Notes: generated by a model not told the origin, from the sequence alone. A DNA stretch of 53,092 nucleotides from Bacteroides sp. (GCA_017992695.1 JAGOOC010000012.1:7571-60662); one strand, 5' to 3'. Counted from the stretch's first letter, positions 37,930 to 48,222 are shown. Program-made: numbers and translations.

Positions 37930-39714
37930 ATGATGAAGCAAACGATTAGCGAACGAATGCATTCGCTACGGATGGCATTCGACCCATCTCATATAAACGC
38001 ATTTATAATACCCAGTACCGATCCGCACTTAAGCGAATACGTGGCTCCGCACTGGAAATCACGCGAGTGGATATCGGGATTTACCGGCTCGGCCGGCACC
38101 GTGGTGGTTTTGAAAGACAAAGCCGGATTATGGACAGACTCTCGCTACTTTCTACAAGCAGAAGAACAGTTGGAAGGAACGGGCATTACTTTATATAAAG
38201 AGATGCTACCTGAGACACCCAGCATCACCACGTTTCTCTGTCAAAACCTTAAACCCGGAGAGAGGGTAGCCATTGATGGGAAAATGTTTTCGACCCAGCA
38301 AGTACAGCAGATGAGGTTGGAGTTGGAAGCGCATCAGTTGGAGCTACACACGTGTGGCGATCTCATCAAGGAAGTTTGGGAGGACCGACCAGCTATGCCC
38401 GAAGCACCAGCCTATATCTATGAGCAGAAGTATGCCGGAATGAGCTGCCGAGAGAAAGTAAGTTATATCCGCACAGAACTCCAAAGAAAAGGGGCAGAAG
38501 GTTTATTTGTTTCGGCACTTGATGAGATAGCGTGGACACTCAACCTGCGCGGGAGCGATGTGCATTGCAATCCTGTTGTTATAAGTTACCTACTTATCAC
38601 GCCAAACCAAATCATCTATTTTATTTCGCCGGAGAAGATTACAACCGAGGTAAAAACTTACCTCGATTCACAATCTGTCACCCTTCAACCCTACGCAGCG
38701 GTAGAGGCGTACCTGCAACAATTAACGATGCGCAGCCTATTGCTGAACCCCGGGAGGACAAATCATGCTATATATTCGGCAGTAAATGCACAATGCCAAA
38801 TCATTCAGGACGAATCGCCGATAGCCTTATTGAAAGCAGTTAGAAACGAACAAGAGATTTCCGGCATTCATAATGCTATGCAAAAAGACGGTGTAGCCAT
38901 GGTCAAGTTCTTAAAGTGGCTGGAGCAAGCGGTGCCATCGAAGCAGGAAACAGAGTTAAGTATTGATGAAAAGCTGCACGAATGCAGAGCCGAACAACCA
39001 CTGTATATGGGCAAAAGTTTTGATACCATCGCCGGATACAAAGAGCATGCAGCCATCATTCACTACAGCGCCAATGCAGAGAGTAATGCTACGCTTCAAC
39101 CCAACGGTTATCTGTTGCTCGACTCGGGTGCTCAATACCTGGACGGGACAACCGACATTACGCGCACCATCGCTCTGGGCGAACTCACAGCCGAGGAAAA
39201 GACGGATTATACACTCGTCTTAAAAGGACATATCGCACTATGCATGGCAAGGTTTCCCTCAGGAACTCGCGGCGCACAGCTTGACGTACTGGCACGCATG
39301 CCTATTTGGAGCCATGGAATGAATTACCTGCATGGCACCGGACACGGCGTAGGACACTTTCTCAGTGTTCACGAAGGGCCACAGAGCATTCGTATGAATG
39401 AAAATCCGGTAACACTACAGCCGGGTATGCTTACTTCTAACGAGCCGGGTGTATACAAAAGCGGTAGCCACGGCATCCGCATTGAAAACTTGATGCTTGT
39501 TTGCAAAGACCGCGAAGGGATGTTTGGCGAATACCTGAAGTTCGAAACAGTAACCCTTTGCCCCATTTGCACGAAAGGTATCATTAAAGAGATGCTTAGC
39601 CAAGAGGAGGTAGCTTGGTTAAATGACTACCACCAATTGGTGTATCAAAAGTTATCGCCTTCTTTGAATGAGTCAGAAAAGGCTTGGCTCAGAGAGGCTA
39701 CAAAAAACATTTAA
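37930..39714 (+). CDS. Xaa-Pro aminopeptidase (M24B family)
   Basis: This cytosolic enzyme releases an N-terminal residue that precedes proline. The 594-residue length matches the three-domain type of eukaryotic XPNPEP1, with two creatinase-like N-terminal domains and a C-terminal pita-bread domain. The dinuclear metal ligands are all present: Asp398 and Asp409 (LDSGAQYLDGTTDITRT), His472 (HGTGHGVGHF), Glu505 (NEPGVY) and Glu519 (RIENLM). No signal peptide is seen. It is followed after 12 nt by the gamma-carbonic-anhydrase-like gene, so the two are probably co-transcribed. Confidence 0.95.
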   Translation: MMKQTISERMHSLRMAFDPSHINAFIIPSTDPHLSEYVAPHWKSREWISGFTGSAGTVVVLKDKAGLWTDSRYFLQAEEQLEGTGITLYKEMLPETPSITTFLCQNLKPGERVAIDGKMFSTQQVQQMRLELEAHQLELHTCGDLIKEVWEDRPAMPEAPAYIYEQKYAGMSCREKVSYIRTELQRKGAEGLFVSALDEIAWTLNLRGSDVHCNPVVISYLLITPNQIIYFISPEKITTEVKTYLDSQSVTLQPYAAVEAYLQQLTMRSLLLNPGRTNHAIYSAVNAQCQIIQDESPIALLKAVRNEQEISGIHNAMQKDGVAMVKFLKWLEQAVPSKQETELSIDEKLHECRAEQPLYMGKSFDTIAGYKEHAAIIHYSANAESNATLQPNGYLLLDSGAQYLDGTTDITRTIALGELTAEEKTDYTLVLKGHIALCMARFPSGTRGAQLDVLARMPIWSHGMNYLHGTGHGVGHFLSVHEGPQSIRMNENPVTLQPGMLTSNEPGVYKSGSHGIRIENLMLVCKDREGMFGEYLKFETVTLCPICTKGIIKEMLSQEEVAWLNDYHQLVYQKLSPSLNESEKAWLREATKNI

Positions 39715-39726
39715 ATCATAAGAAAC

Positions 39727-40242
39727 ATGGCTATAATCAGATCAGTACGGGGGTTTACACCCGAATTTGGAGAGAATTGTTTTTTGGCAGATAATGCCGC
39801 TATCATAGGCGATGTGAAAATGGGGCGCGATTGCAGTATCTGGTTCAGCACCGTATTGCGTGGTGACGTTAATTCCATCCGCATCGGAAACGGAGTGAAC
39901 ATACAGGATGGAAGCGTATTGCATACCTTGTACCAAAAGTCGACGATCGAAATCGGAGATAATGTCTCTGTGGGACACAATGTGACCATTCATGGTGCAA
40001 CCATCAAAGACTATGCACTTATTGGCATGGGCTCTACCCTACTCGACCATGCCGTAGTTGGCGAAGGTGCCATTATTGCCGCCGGGTCATTGGTGCTAAG
40101 CAATACCATCATTGAACCGGGTAGCATCTGGGCGGGTGTTCCTGCCAAGTTTATCAAAAAAGTAGATCCGGCACAAGCGAAGGAGCTCAATGAGAAGATT
40201 GCACACAACTACTTGATGTATTCGAATTGGTATAAAGAATAA
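39727..40242 (+). CDS. Gamma-carbonic-anhydrase family protein
   Basis: The 171-residue protein is a left-handed beta-helix built of hexapeptide repeats. The three zinc-binding histidines are in the right places: His66 (SVLHTL), His84 (VGHNV) and His89 (TIHG). Arg45 and Asp47 (RGDVNSI) form the expected salt-bridge pair. It may hydrate CO2, but many members of this group show weak or no such activity. It is co-directional with the aminopeptidase, 12 nt downstream. Confidence 0.93.
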   Translation: MAIIRSVRGFTPEFGENCFLADNAAIIGDVKMGRDCSIWFSTVLRGDVNSIRIGNGVNIQDGSVLHTLYQKSTIEIGDNVSVGHNVTIHGATIKDYALIGMGSTLLDHAVVGEGAIIAAGSLVLSNTIIEPGSIWAGVPAKFIKKVDPAQAKELNEKIAHNYLMYSNWYKE

Positions 40243-40254
40243 GATTTCATACAA

Positions 40255-40318
40255 CAAGAGTACGTATTTAACACAGCGTTAAGTACGTATTTAACACTGT
40301 GTTAAGTACGTACTCTTG
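40255..40318. repeat. Palindromic array with a 23-nt period between convergent genes
   Basis: Two 23-nt units (40261-40283 and 40284-40306, TACGTATTTAACAC then AGCGTTAAG or TGTGTTAAG) are followed by a partial third. The outer ends CAAGAG and CTCTTG make the whole 64 nt an inverted repeat: arms 40255-40274 and 40299-40318 match at 19 of 20 positions. The centre is itself nearly palindromic. There is no T-run, so it is not an ordinary terminator, although a two-way 3'-end role is plausible. Confidence 0.85.
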
Positions 40319-40332
40319 GTATATAAAGAAAA

Positions 40333-41553
40333 TTAAAAGTTAATCATCCGCATCACCTTGTCTGTAGCACCGGCATTACTGATGACGTAGTTTCCGGCAT
40401 TTGCTCCGGTCTGCTTGAGAAAAGCGTCATCCGCCAACATTTTATCGAGTAAAGCCTCGAACTCTGCATAGTCTTTAATCGAGTAAGCCGCTTTGGCTTC
40501 AAGCAGCTGAGTTGCTTCCATGAACTTGTGGTATTTAGGACCAAAAATCACGGGGATGCCATAGACTGCTGCTTCGAGTGTGTTGTGAATTCCTACTCCA
40601 AAGCCACCACCAATGTAAGCTATTTCGCCATAGCGATAGATGGATGACAACAGTCCGAAACAATCAATCAGTAAGCAATCAGCTTTCTGCACATTCTTCT
40701 CATTTGCCCGGGTATAGCGCACGTAAGGGCGTTTCAATTTACTGATAATCTCTACCAGATGGTTTTCATCGATTACGTGCGGAGCAATAATCAACTTCAT
40801 CTCGGGATGGCTGTTAAAGTATTGGATAAACAAATCTTCATCGGGGCCCCAAGAACTTCCGGCCACAAATGTCAACGAATCTTTCTTAAACTTTTCGACT
40901 AGCTGCAGCTCTTTAGCCTCTTCGCGTATCTGCAACACACGGTCAAAGCGAGTATCACCCACTACCGTGACACGCGTAATGCCAATCTTCGACAAAAAGC
41001 GCTTGGAGGCTTCATTCTGAACAAACAGGTGATCGAAATCACGCAGCACATGGCGATATATACCGCCGTACCACTTAAAGAACACTTGGTCGCGACGAAA
41101 GATAGAGGATAAGCTGTATACTGGAATGCGACGTTTGTACAACTCATCTAGATAGTTCTTCCAGAATTCGTACTTGATAAAGAATGCCATGCAGGGGTTA
41201 GCTATATCAAGGAATTTCTTCACATTGCGCGGTTTGTCGAACGGCAAGTAACAAACAATGTCGGCTCCGCTATAGTTCTTACGTACTTCATATCCCGAGG
41301 GAGAGAAGAAGGTAAGAAGAATGCGATAGTCGGGGTATTCTGCCCGAATCTTTTCAATTAACGGGCGCCCTTGTTCGAACTCGCCCAACGAAGCGGCATG
41401 AAACCAGATGTAACGGGCATCCTTCTCTACCTGCTGGCGAAGAAGCTCATACACCACCCAGTGCCCTTTCATCATCTTTCGAGGCTTGCGGCTAAACGGA
41501 GCTACCAGATGAACAGCAAGGTCGTAAAGAACGATTGCCAGGTTATAAAGCAT
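40333..41553 (-). CDS. waaA: 3-deoxy-D-manno-octulosonic acid transferase
   Basis: WaaA (KdtA) adds Kdo from CMP-Kdo to lipid A precursor at the cytosolic face of the inner membrane. The 406-residue protein has an N-terminal membrane anchor (MLYNLAIVLYDLAVHLVAPF). The N-terminal glycosyltransferase domain contains FHAASLGEFEQGRP with the catalytic Glu58. The C-terminal nucleotide-binding domain contains AYIGGGFGVGIHNTLEAAVY. It is 12 nt downstream of gltX and probably forms an operon with it. Confidence 0.95.
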   Translation of the reverse strand: MLYNLAIVLYDLAVHLVAPFSRKPRKMMKGHWVVYELLRQQVEKDARYIWFHAASLGEFEQGRPLIEKIRAEYPDYRILLTFFSPSGYEVRKNYSGADIVCYLPFDKPRNVKKFLDIANPCMAFFIKYEFWKNYLDELYKRRIPVYSLSSIFRRDQVFFKWYGGIYRHVLRDFDHLFVQNEASKRFLSKIGITRVTVVGDTRFDRVLQIREEAKELQLVEKFKKDSLTFVAGSSWGPDEDLFIQYFNSHPEMKLIIAPHVIDENHLVEIISKLKRPYVRYTRANEKNVQKADCLLIDCFGLLSSIYRYGEIAYIGGGFGVGIHNTLEAAVYGIPVIFGPKYHKFMEATQLLEAKAAYSIKDYAEFEALLDKMLADDAFLKQTGANAGNYVISNAGATDKVMRMINF

Positions 41554-41565
41554 AATTTCGGTTTA

Positions 41566-43083
41566 TTATTTCAATTCATCAACAGCGCGTTTCAACCGCG
41601 CCAATGTCTCTTCTTTGCCCAATATCCAAGAAATGTCGAACATGTGAGGCCCTTTGCCTTCGCCCACCAATGCCAACCGGAAGGCATTCATGATGTTTCC
41701 GGTGTGATAGGCTTTCGCAGCAATCCAATCCATCACGATTGGTTCTTGTCCTTCAATGGTGAAATCATCAATTCCTGCTAATACATCGGCAAGTTCGGTC
41801 ATGCAGCGGGCAGAATCTTCCTTCCACCGCTTCTTTGCCGTTTTCTCATCGTACTGGGTTGGAGCCACGAAGAAGAAGCTACACACCTCCCACAATTCGC
41901 TTACAAAGCTCACGCGATCTTTCATCATACCCACTACCGCCACCACTTTATCCATCGGGGCTTCTACACCGTGTTCTTTAAGGATGGGCATAAATAGTGA
42001 AGCAACCTCTTCGTTTGATTTTTGCTGAATGTACTGATGGTTGAACCAGACTGCTTTTTTATAGTCGAATTTTGCACCCGACTTACTGCAACGGTGCAGG
42101 TCGAAAAGCTTGATCAGCTCATCCATCGACATCACCTCTTGATCGTTACCCGGATTCCATCCCAGTAGCGCAAGGAAATTGATTACCGCTTCGGGCAAGT
42201 AGCCTGCCTCGCGATAGCCCGACGAAATCTCGCCTGTTTTAGGATCTTTCCACTCGAGCGGAAAAACCGGGAAGCCGAGCCGATCGCCATCTCGCTTGCT
42301 TAGTTTACCGTTCCCTTCGGGCTTGAGCAACAAAGGCAAGTGGGCAAATGCAGGCATAGTATCTTCCCAACCAAAGGCACGGTAAAGCAACACATGTAGC
42401 GGAGCTGAGGGCAGCCACTCTTCGCCACGAATCACGTGCGACACATCCATCAGGTGGTCGTCAACGATATTGGCTAAATGATAGGTAGGTAGTCCGTCGG
42501 ACGATTTATAGAGTACCTTATCGTCTAGAATGGACGAGTTAATAATCACTTCGCCACGGATCAGATCGTTTACTACTATATTTTCATTGGGTTCGATCAG
42601 GAAACGAACCACGTATTGCAGCCCGTCGCCCATCAATGCATCTACCTCTTCTTTAGATAAGGTAAGCGAATTGCGCATCAGTCGGCGAGTAGAAGCATCG
42701 TATTGAAAATTAGCAATCTCGGCACGCTTGGCATCTAACTCTTCGGGAGTATCAAAAGCGATGTATGCTTTGCCCTCTTGCAACAACACTTGCACATACT
42801 TTTTGTATATTTCTCGACGTTCGGACTGGCGATAGGGACCACACTCTCCGCCAAAGCTTACGCCTTCATCAAAATGAATGCCCAGCCACTTGAAGGACTC
42901 GAGAATGTACTCTTCCGCACCCGGAACGAAACGATTGGAGTCGGTATCTTCAATGCGAAAAATCAGGTCACCACCATGCTGGCGAGCAAATAGATAATTA
43001 TACAAAGCGGTGCGCACACCACCAATATGCAGTGCTCCCGTAGGACTTGGAGCGAAGCGAACTCTTACTTTTCTTTCTGCCAT
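41566..43083 (-). CDS. gltX: Glutamate-tRNA ligase
   Basis: The enzyme charges tRNA-Glu. The 505-residue class I synthetase has the HIGG signature (19-22, in [10 protein letters not shown]) and KLSKR (260-264) as the KMSKS loop. The C-terminal anticodon-binding helices follow. No tRNA-Gln amidotransferase gene lies in the window, so whether it is discriminating cannot be judged. It is upstream of waaA with a 12-nt gap, and a TAATTTTG box lies about 30 nt before its ATG. Confidence 0.97.
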   Translation of the reverse strand: MAERKVRVRFAPSPTGALHIGGVRTALYNYLFARQHGGDLIFRIEDTDSNRFVPGAEEYILESFKWLGIHFDEGVSFGGECGPYRQSERREIYKKYVQVLLQEGKAYIAFDTPEELDAKRAEIANFQYDASTRRLMRNSLTLSKEEVDALMGDGLQYVVRFLIEPNENIVVNDLIRGEVIINSSILDDKVLYKSSDGLPTYHLANIVDDHLMDVSHVIRGEEWLPSAPLHVLLYRAFGWEDTMPAFAHLPLLLKPEGNGKLSKRDGDRLGFPVFPLEWKDPKTGEISSGYREAGYLPEAVINFLALLGWNPGNDQEVMSMDELIKLFDLHRCSKSGAKFDYKKAVWFNHQYIQQKSNEEVASLFMPILKEHGVEAPMDKVVAVVGMMKDRVSFVSELWEVCSFFFVAPTQYDEKTAKKRWKEDSARCMTELADVLAGIDDFTIEGQEPIVMDWIAAKAYHTGNIMNAFRLALVGEGKGPHMFDISWILGKEETLARLKRAVDELK

Positions 43084-43111
43084 AATTTGAGTTAGTATAG
43101 GTAAATCGCAG

Positions 43112-43119
43112 CAAAATTA
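43112..43119 (-). promoter_or_regulatory. -7 box for gltX-waaA
   Basis: TAATTTTG on the minus strand is a perfect TAnnTTTG match, 28 nt before the gltX ATG. No convincing upstream box is present at the right distance. The divergent 43178 gene has a weaker TACTTTTC at 43152-43159. Confidence 0.45.
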
Positions 43120-43177
43120 AGCCTTTTTTTTCATACTACGGTTATTTTTCGTACTTTTCGCAAAAATATCAAAGTCC

Positions 43178-45238
43178 ATGAATCATCTCCAAAAGAAAAA
43201 GCGCTTAGCGCTCAAAGATTTACTATACAAAGCTTTGCTGCTGATCGGAACCGTAGCCGTAATTGTTTACTTTTTGCCGCGAGAAGGGAAGTTCAATTAC
43301 GAGTTTGACGTAAACAAACCTTGGAAGTACGGGCAGCTAATTGCTGCATTCGATTTTCCTATCTATAAGGACAATGCGGTGATCAAGAGCGAGCAAGATA
43401 GCTTACTGGCTTCATTTCAGCCTTACTACCAACTACAGAAAGAGACCGAGATGGAGATGATCAATCACCTGAAAGAGAACTACCAAAGCCGACTCAAAAG
43501 CATTCTCCCTTCGGCCGATTACTTGCGCTACATCGAGCGCACCTTAAAAGAGATATACAGTGCAGGCATCGTATCGACCGAGGAGATGAACCTGTTACAG
43601 AAAGACAGCTCGCGATCGGTGATGGTTATTGATGACAAACTCGCCAATCCGCGTACCATACAAAGCCTGTTTACGGTAAAGAAAGCATACGAACGTCTGC
43701 TGTCGGGCGATTCGATGCACTATAAGCGCGACCTTCTAAGCCAGTGTGCGTTGAACGACTACATTTCGCCGAACCTACTCTTCGACAAGGAGCGAACCCA
43801 GGCAGCAAAGAAGGATATACTAAGCAGCTATTCCATGTCGGACGGCATGGTGGTTACCAAGCAGAAAATCATTGACCGAGGAGAAATCATCACCCCCGAA
43901 ACGTATCGCATTCTTGAATCACTTCGAAAGGAGTACGTCAAGCGCAGTGATTCCATCGAGCAGCAGCAGCTTATTTTAGCCGGACAGGTGTTGTTTGTAG
44001 GCATCTGGATACTCTCTTTTATGCTGTACTTGTATCTGTTTCGCAGAGATTATTATAAGAATAAAGGTGGGTTGTCGTTACTGTTTATGCTCATTATTTT
44101 CTATTGCATAGCTACCTCGTTAATGGTGAGCAACAACATTTTCAATGTGTACATCATCCCCTATGCGATGATTCCTATCATTATACGGGTGTTTCTTGAT
44201 TCGCGAACAGCTTTCTTGACGCACGTCATCACGATGCTGATTTGCTCCATCACCCTACGCCTGCCTTATGAGTTTTTACTGGTACAGGTGGCTGTGGGCA
44301 TGGTGGCTATCTTCAGCTTGCGCGAGCTATCGCAGCGTTCTCAACTTTTCCGTACAGCATTTTTGGTGATACTAACTTATGCCACACTTTATTTTGCTTT
44401 TGAGTTGATTACAGAAAACGACTTATCGAAGCTGAACCTTCGTATGTATACGTACTTTGCACTGAATGGAGTGTTTTTACTCTTTGCTTATCCGCTGCTG
44501 TTCTTGCTGGAGAAGGTTTTCGGTTTTACTTCGAATGTAACCTTGGTCGAGCTGTCGAACATCAACAATGACTTGTTGCGCAGGATGTCCGAATTGGCAC
44601 CCGGTACCTTTCAACACTCCATGCAAGTGGCCAATTTAGCAGCCGAAGCGGCTATCCGCATTGGCGCCAAAACGCAGTTGGTTCGTACCGGAGCATTGTA
44701 TCATGATATTGGTAAGATGGAAAACCCGGCCTTCTTCACCGAAAACCAATTAGGCGACATGAATCCCCATAAGAGCTTGAGCTACGAGCAGAGTTCACAG
44801 GTGGTGATTAATCACGTGACAGACGGACTGAAGCTGGCCGAGAAGCACAACCTGCCGAAGGCCATCAAAGACTTCATCAGCACCCACCACGGACGAGGAA
44901 AAACGAAGTTTTTCTACATCTCTTGGAAGAATGAGCATCCCGGAGAAGAGCCTGATGAGGAGTGCTTCACCTATCCCGGGCCGAACCCATTCACCCGAGA
45001 AACTGCTATCTTGATGATGGCAGACTCAGTTGAAGCTGCCTCCCGCAGTCTGGTTGAATACACAGAGGAGAGCATCAACAATCTGATCGATAAGATCATC
45101 GATTCGCAGGTAGCCGAAGGGTATTTCAAAGAGTGCCCCATTACCTTCAGGGACATTTCGATTATCAAGACGGTGTTTAAGGAGAAGCTGCGAACGGCCT
45201 ATCACACTCGCATCAGCTATCCCGAGTTAAAGCGTTAA
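43178..45238 (+). CDS. 7TM-HD phosphohydrolase, PgpH type
   Basis: The 686-residue inner-membrane protein has one N-terminal helix (about 16-33) and an extracytoplasmic 7TMR-HDED domain (about 35-265). A block of about seven helices (268-455) follows, then a cytosolic HD domain with His509-Asp510 (LYHDIGKMENP), HHGRG near 570 and MADSVEAASR. In Firmicutes PgpH hydrolyses cyclic di-AMP, so a nucleotide-second-messenger role is likely but not shown for this clade. Its 3' end overlaps the convergent phosphatase gene by 26 nt. Confidence 0.9.
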   Translation: MNHLQKKKRLALKDLLYKALLLIGTVAVIVYFLPREGKFNYEFDVNKPWKYGQLIAAFDFPIYKDNAVIKSEQDSLLASFQPYYQLQKETEMEMINHLKENYQSRLKSILPSADYLRYIERTLKEIYSAGIVSTEEMNLLQKDSSRSVMVIDDKLANPRTIQSLFTVKKAYERLLSGDSMHYKRDLLSQCALNDYISPNLLFDKERTQAAKKDILSSYSMSDGMVVTKQKIIDRGEIITPETYRILESLRKEYVKRSDSIEQQQLILAGQVLFVGIWILSFMLYLYLFRRDYYKNKGGLSLLFMLIIFYCIATSLMVSNNIFNVYIIPYAMIPIIIRVFLDSRTAFLTHVITMLICSITLRLPYEFLLVQVAVGMVAIFSLRELSQRSQLFRTAFLVILTYATLYFAFELITENDLSKLNLRMYTYFALNGVFLLFAYPLLFLLEKVFGFTSNVTLVELSNINNDLLRRMSELAPGTFQHSMQVANLAAEAAIRIGAKTQLVRTGALYHDIGKMENPAFFTENQLGDMNPHKSLSYEQSSQVVINHVTDGLKLAEKHNLPKAIKDFISTHHGRGKTKFFYISWKNEHPGEEPDEECFTYPGPNPFTRETAILMMADSVEAASRSLVEYTEESINNLIDKIIDSQVAEGYFKECPITFRDISIIKTVFKEKLRTAYHTRISYPELKR

Positions 45239-45686
45239 GCAATCCCGCACAAGCATCTTCAAGAATATCAATCACGTATTCGAACCCTTCGGAACCTCCA
45301 TAGTAAGGGTCGGGAACATGATCGGTCGGAATACGGGTACAGTAATCCGTCATCCGATGAATTTTCTTCTGTTCTTCGGGACCGGGCGCGCGATCATTCA
45401 AGTCGGCTATGTTTCGATCGTCCATTCCGAGAATCAAATCGAAGTCGTAGAAATCTTCGGTACGAACAGGGCGCGAACGGTGTACCAATTCATAACCGCG
45501 TCGACCGGCATGTGCTCTCATTCGGCTATCGGGCAGTTCGCCTTGATGACAAGAGAGGATTCCTGCAGAATCAATCACAAACTCATGCTCCAAGCCGGCT
45601 TCTTTAAGCAGGTGGAGCATCACACCCTCGGCGGTAGAGGAACGACAAATATTGCCTAAGCAAACAAAAAGAATTCTATGTTTCAT
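45213..45686 (-). CDS. Low-molecular-weight protein tyrosine phosphatase
   Basis: The 157-residue enzyme has the CX5R active-site loop at the N-terminus (Cys9 to Arg15, in VCLGNICRSS) and the general-acid aspartate Asp126 in PDPYYGG. All catalytic parts are present, so activity is expected. In Bacteria such enzymes often act with tyrosine kinases of capsule export or on arginine phosphates; no such partner is in the window. The 3' end overlaps the PgpH-like gene tail to tail by 26 nt. Confidence 0.94.
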   Translation of the reverse strand: MKHRILFVCLGNICRSSTAEGVMLHLLKEAGLEHEFVIDSAGILSCHQGELPDSRMRAHAGRRGYELVHRSRPVRTEDFYDFDLILGMDDRNIADLNDRAPGPEEQKKIHRMTDYCTRIPTDHVPDPYYGGSEGFEYVIDILEDACAGLLNALTRDS

Positions 45687-45745
45687 ACAGTTTATAATAG
45701 GGGATTACAAGAAGAATACAGGAGGCTATGTTTCGTTACACACTT

Positions 45746-48205
45746 CTACATGGGGTCTACATCATAATAAACAATCAGGGATTTGAAGCGTTCATCTTCG
45801 ATCATCTCGCGCTGTACGCGCAACAACAATTCGCGAGCCCGGCTCATCGGAGCGTTATACTCTATCTTCAGCACAATCTTTTTAATAAAAAGAGATTGCA
45901 CCCGAGCCACCGGTGGTTTATCCGGCCCCAGCACCCGGCTGCCAAAGAGTGCACGCAGCTTTTCGGCCATGACATCGGCCATGGTACTGAGCAGGGTTTC
46001 GTTGCGATTCTTCAGGTAAACATAAACTAAGCGATAATAAGGTGGGTAGTGAAACAGCTGTCGCTCGACGAGCTGTCCCGCCACCATCTGTTCGTAATCA
46101 TTGTTAATGACCTGCGTAATGATTTCATGATCGATGCTCTTGGTTTGCAGCACCACTCTTCCCTGCTTGTGCTTTCGTCCGGCTCGGCCCGAGACCTGCG
46201 CCATGAGCTGAAAGGCACGTTCGTAGGCACGAAAGTCGGGATAGTTCATCATAGTATCGGAGTTGAGAATGCCCACTACACTTACATGATCAAAGTCGAG
46301 CCCTTTCGACACCATCTGGGTGCCAATCAATATGTTGGTCTTTCCTTGTTCAAAGTCGGCAATGATCTTCTCATAGGCCGTGCGGGTGCGGGTGGTGTCC
46401 AGATCCATGCGCGCCACAGAGGCTTCGGGAAACAGCACCTTAATATCGTCTTCGATCTTTTCCGTACCGAAGCCGCGATTCACCAACTCCACCCCCTCGC
46501 AAGCCGGGCATGAGCGGGGCAACTGATACGTATATCCGCAATAGTGACAGGTCAGTTGATTGATACCTTTGTGATAAGTCAGGCTGACATCGCAATTCTT
46601 GCACTTCGGCACCCAGCCACACGTGCGGCATTCAACCATTGGGGCAAATCCTCGTCGGTTCTGAAACAGAATCACCTGCTCCTTTTGGTCGAGTGCTTCG
46701 CGGATGTATTGCATCAGTAGCGGAGAGAAGGGTCCTACCATCCGTTTCTTGCGATGCAGCTCTTTGATGTCGACAGGAATAATTGCGGGCATTTGAATCT
46801 CTTTGTAGCGCTCATTCAGTTGTACGAAACCATACTTTCCCGTAGTGGCATTGTGCCAACTTTCGACCGATGGAGTTGCCGTGCCCAGCAATGTTTTGGC
46901 CCCATACATGGAGGCTAAAACGGTGGCAGCGTTGCGCGCATGATAGCGCGGAGCGGGGTCTTGCTGCTTATAAGTATTCTCGTGTTCTTCGTCGACAATG
47001 ACCAGCCCCAAGTTGCGAAAAGGCAGAAAGATGGAAGAGCGAACGCCGAGGATAATATCGTACCCCTTATCACCCAACTGCTTCTGCCAGATCTCTACGC
47101 GCTCGCCATCGGGGAACTTGGAGTGATAGATGCCCAAACGGCTACCAAACACCCGCTTCAACCGTTCGGTGATCTGGGTAGTCAGTGCAATTTCGGGCAG
47201 CAGATAGAGCACCTGCTTGCGTTGGCGCAGGGTCTCTTCGATGAGGTGGATGTAAACCTCGGTCTTTCCACTCGACGTAACGCCATGAAGCAGACAGACG
47301 TTCTTTTCCCGAAAGCTATCAGTAATGGCGTTGTAGGCTTGCTGCTGAGGTTCGTTCAGGGGATGGAGTGACATGACCTCGTCGGCATGAACGGTTAAGC
47401 GGCCAATTTCATGCGCATAGGTCTCAAATACATTCTTCTCCACCAACCCGTTAAAGATAGCCGGAGAAGCACCCGTTCGCACCAAGAGTTCTTTCTTAGC
47501 CACCTCTTTGAGCACACCGCCGCCCAGGGCGCCCGATAGTTCGACGTACTTCATTAGCAACGCCAACTGCTTCGGTGCGCGTCCCAGCTCATCGAACAAC
47601 ATCCGCATCCGTCGCTCATTGGCAGCAGAGGGGCTTAAACGCACCCGTACTTCGGTCTTGGGCTTGTAGGTGCGGCGCAGCTCCTCTTTAACGAAAATCG
47701 CTCCTTTATCGAGCAACGATTTCACGATGTTCAGGATGTTCTTGAGGCCGCTCTCTTTCTCCAATTTGGTCACACACTGCTCGGGTTCTTGTGCCAGCAG
47801 ATCAAGTATCTGCTGCTCCCGATCAGATAGCGGTGCTTCGGCTTCAAAGTTGGGGTTATATTCAACCATCGTTTCACTTTCCAGCTTCAACCCCGAAGGC
47901 AAGGCAGCTTTGTACACATCGCCCTGCGTGCAGAGGTAGTATTCGGCCAGCCACTCCCAAAAGCGAAACTGCACGGGCAATAGTATGGGTGAGGTATCGA
48001 GCACAGTGGTAATCTCCTTCACCTCGTACTCGGTAGGGGCACAGTAGTGCACATTGCGCACAATGGCCGTATAGAATTTCTTTCTTCCGAAAGGCACCAC
48101 TACACGACATCCGATCTGCACCTCCTCCGCACCCTCATCGGGTAGAGAATAGGTGAAGCTCTTCGGAAGCGGAAGGGGTAAAATAACATCAACATACTTT
48201 TTCAT
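45746..48205 (-). CDS. priA: Primosomal helicase PriA
   Basis: PriA reloads the replicative helicase at collapsed forks. From MKKYVDVILPLPLP the protein is 819 residues. Walker A is at 308-315 (GVTSSGKT), DEEH at 405-408, and paired zinc-binding cysteines follow near 525-565 (CRTCGWVPKCKNC, CHYCGY, CPAC). Late helicase motifs include GTQMVSKGLDFD and QVSGRAGR. The frame stays open 49 codons further upstream, through the promoter and the preceding terminator, so that longer start is rejected. Confidence 0.96.
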   Translation of the reverse strand: MKKYVDVILPLPLPKSFTYSLPDEGAEEVQIGCRVVVPFGRKKFYTAIVRNVHYCAPTEYEVKEITTVLDTSPILLPVQFRFWEWLAEYYLCTQGDVYKAALPSGLKLESETMVEYNPNFEAEAPLSDREQQILDLLAQEPEQCVTKLEKESGLKNILNIVKSLLDKGAIFVKEELRRTYKPKTEVRVRLSPSAANERRMRMLFDELGRAPKQLALLMKYVELSGALGGGVLKEVAKKELLVRTGASPAIFNGLVEKNVFETYAHEIGRLTVHADEVMSLHPLNEPQQQAYNAITDSFREKNVCLLHGVTSSGKTEVYIHLIEETLRQRKQVLYLLPEIALTTQITERLKRVFGSRLGIYHSKFPDGERVEIWQKQLGDKGYDIILGVRSSIFLPFRNLGLVIVDEEHENTYKQQDPAPRYHARNAATVLASMYGAKTLLGTATPSVESWHNATTGKYGFVQLNERYKEIQMPAIIPVDIKELHRKKRMVGPFSPLLMQYIREALDQKEQVILFQNRRGFAPMVECRTCGWVPKCKNCDVSLTYHKGINQLTCHYCGYTYQLPRSCPACEGVELVNRGFGTEKIEDDIKVLFPEASVARMDLDTTRTRTAYEKIIADFEQGKTNILIGTQMVSKGLDFDHVSVVGILNSDTMMNYPDFRAYERAFQLMAQVSGRAGRKHKQGRVVLQTKSIDHEIITQVINNDYEQMVAGQLVERQLFHYPPYYRLVYVYLKNRNETLLSTMADVMAEKLRALFGSRVLGPDKPPVARVQSLFIKKIVLKIEYNAPMSRARELLLRVQREMIEDERFKSLIVYYDVDPM

Positions 48206-48213
48206 TGCACGGG

Positions 48214-48221
48214 CAAAGATA
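48214..48221 (-). promoter_or_regulatory. -7 box for priA
   Basis: TATCTTTG on the minus strand lies 8 nt before the priA ATG, so the transcript would have a leader of only a few bases. Its spacer is occupied by the T-run and hairpin of the upstream gene's terminator. The -33 position reads CTTC. Confidence 0.5.
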
Positions 48222-48222
48222 C

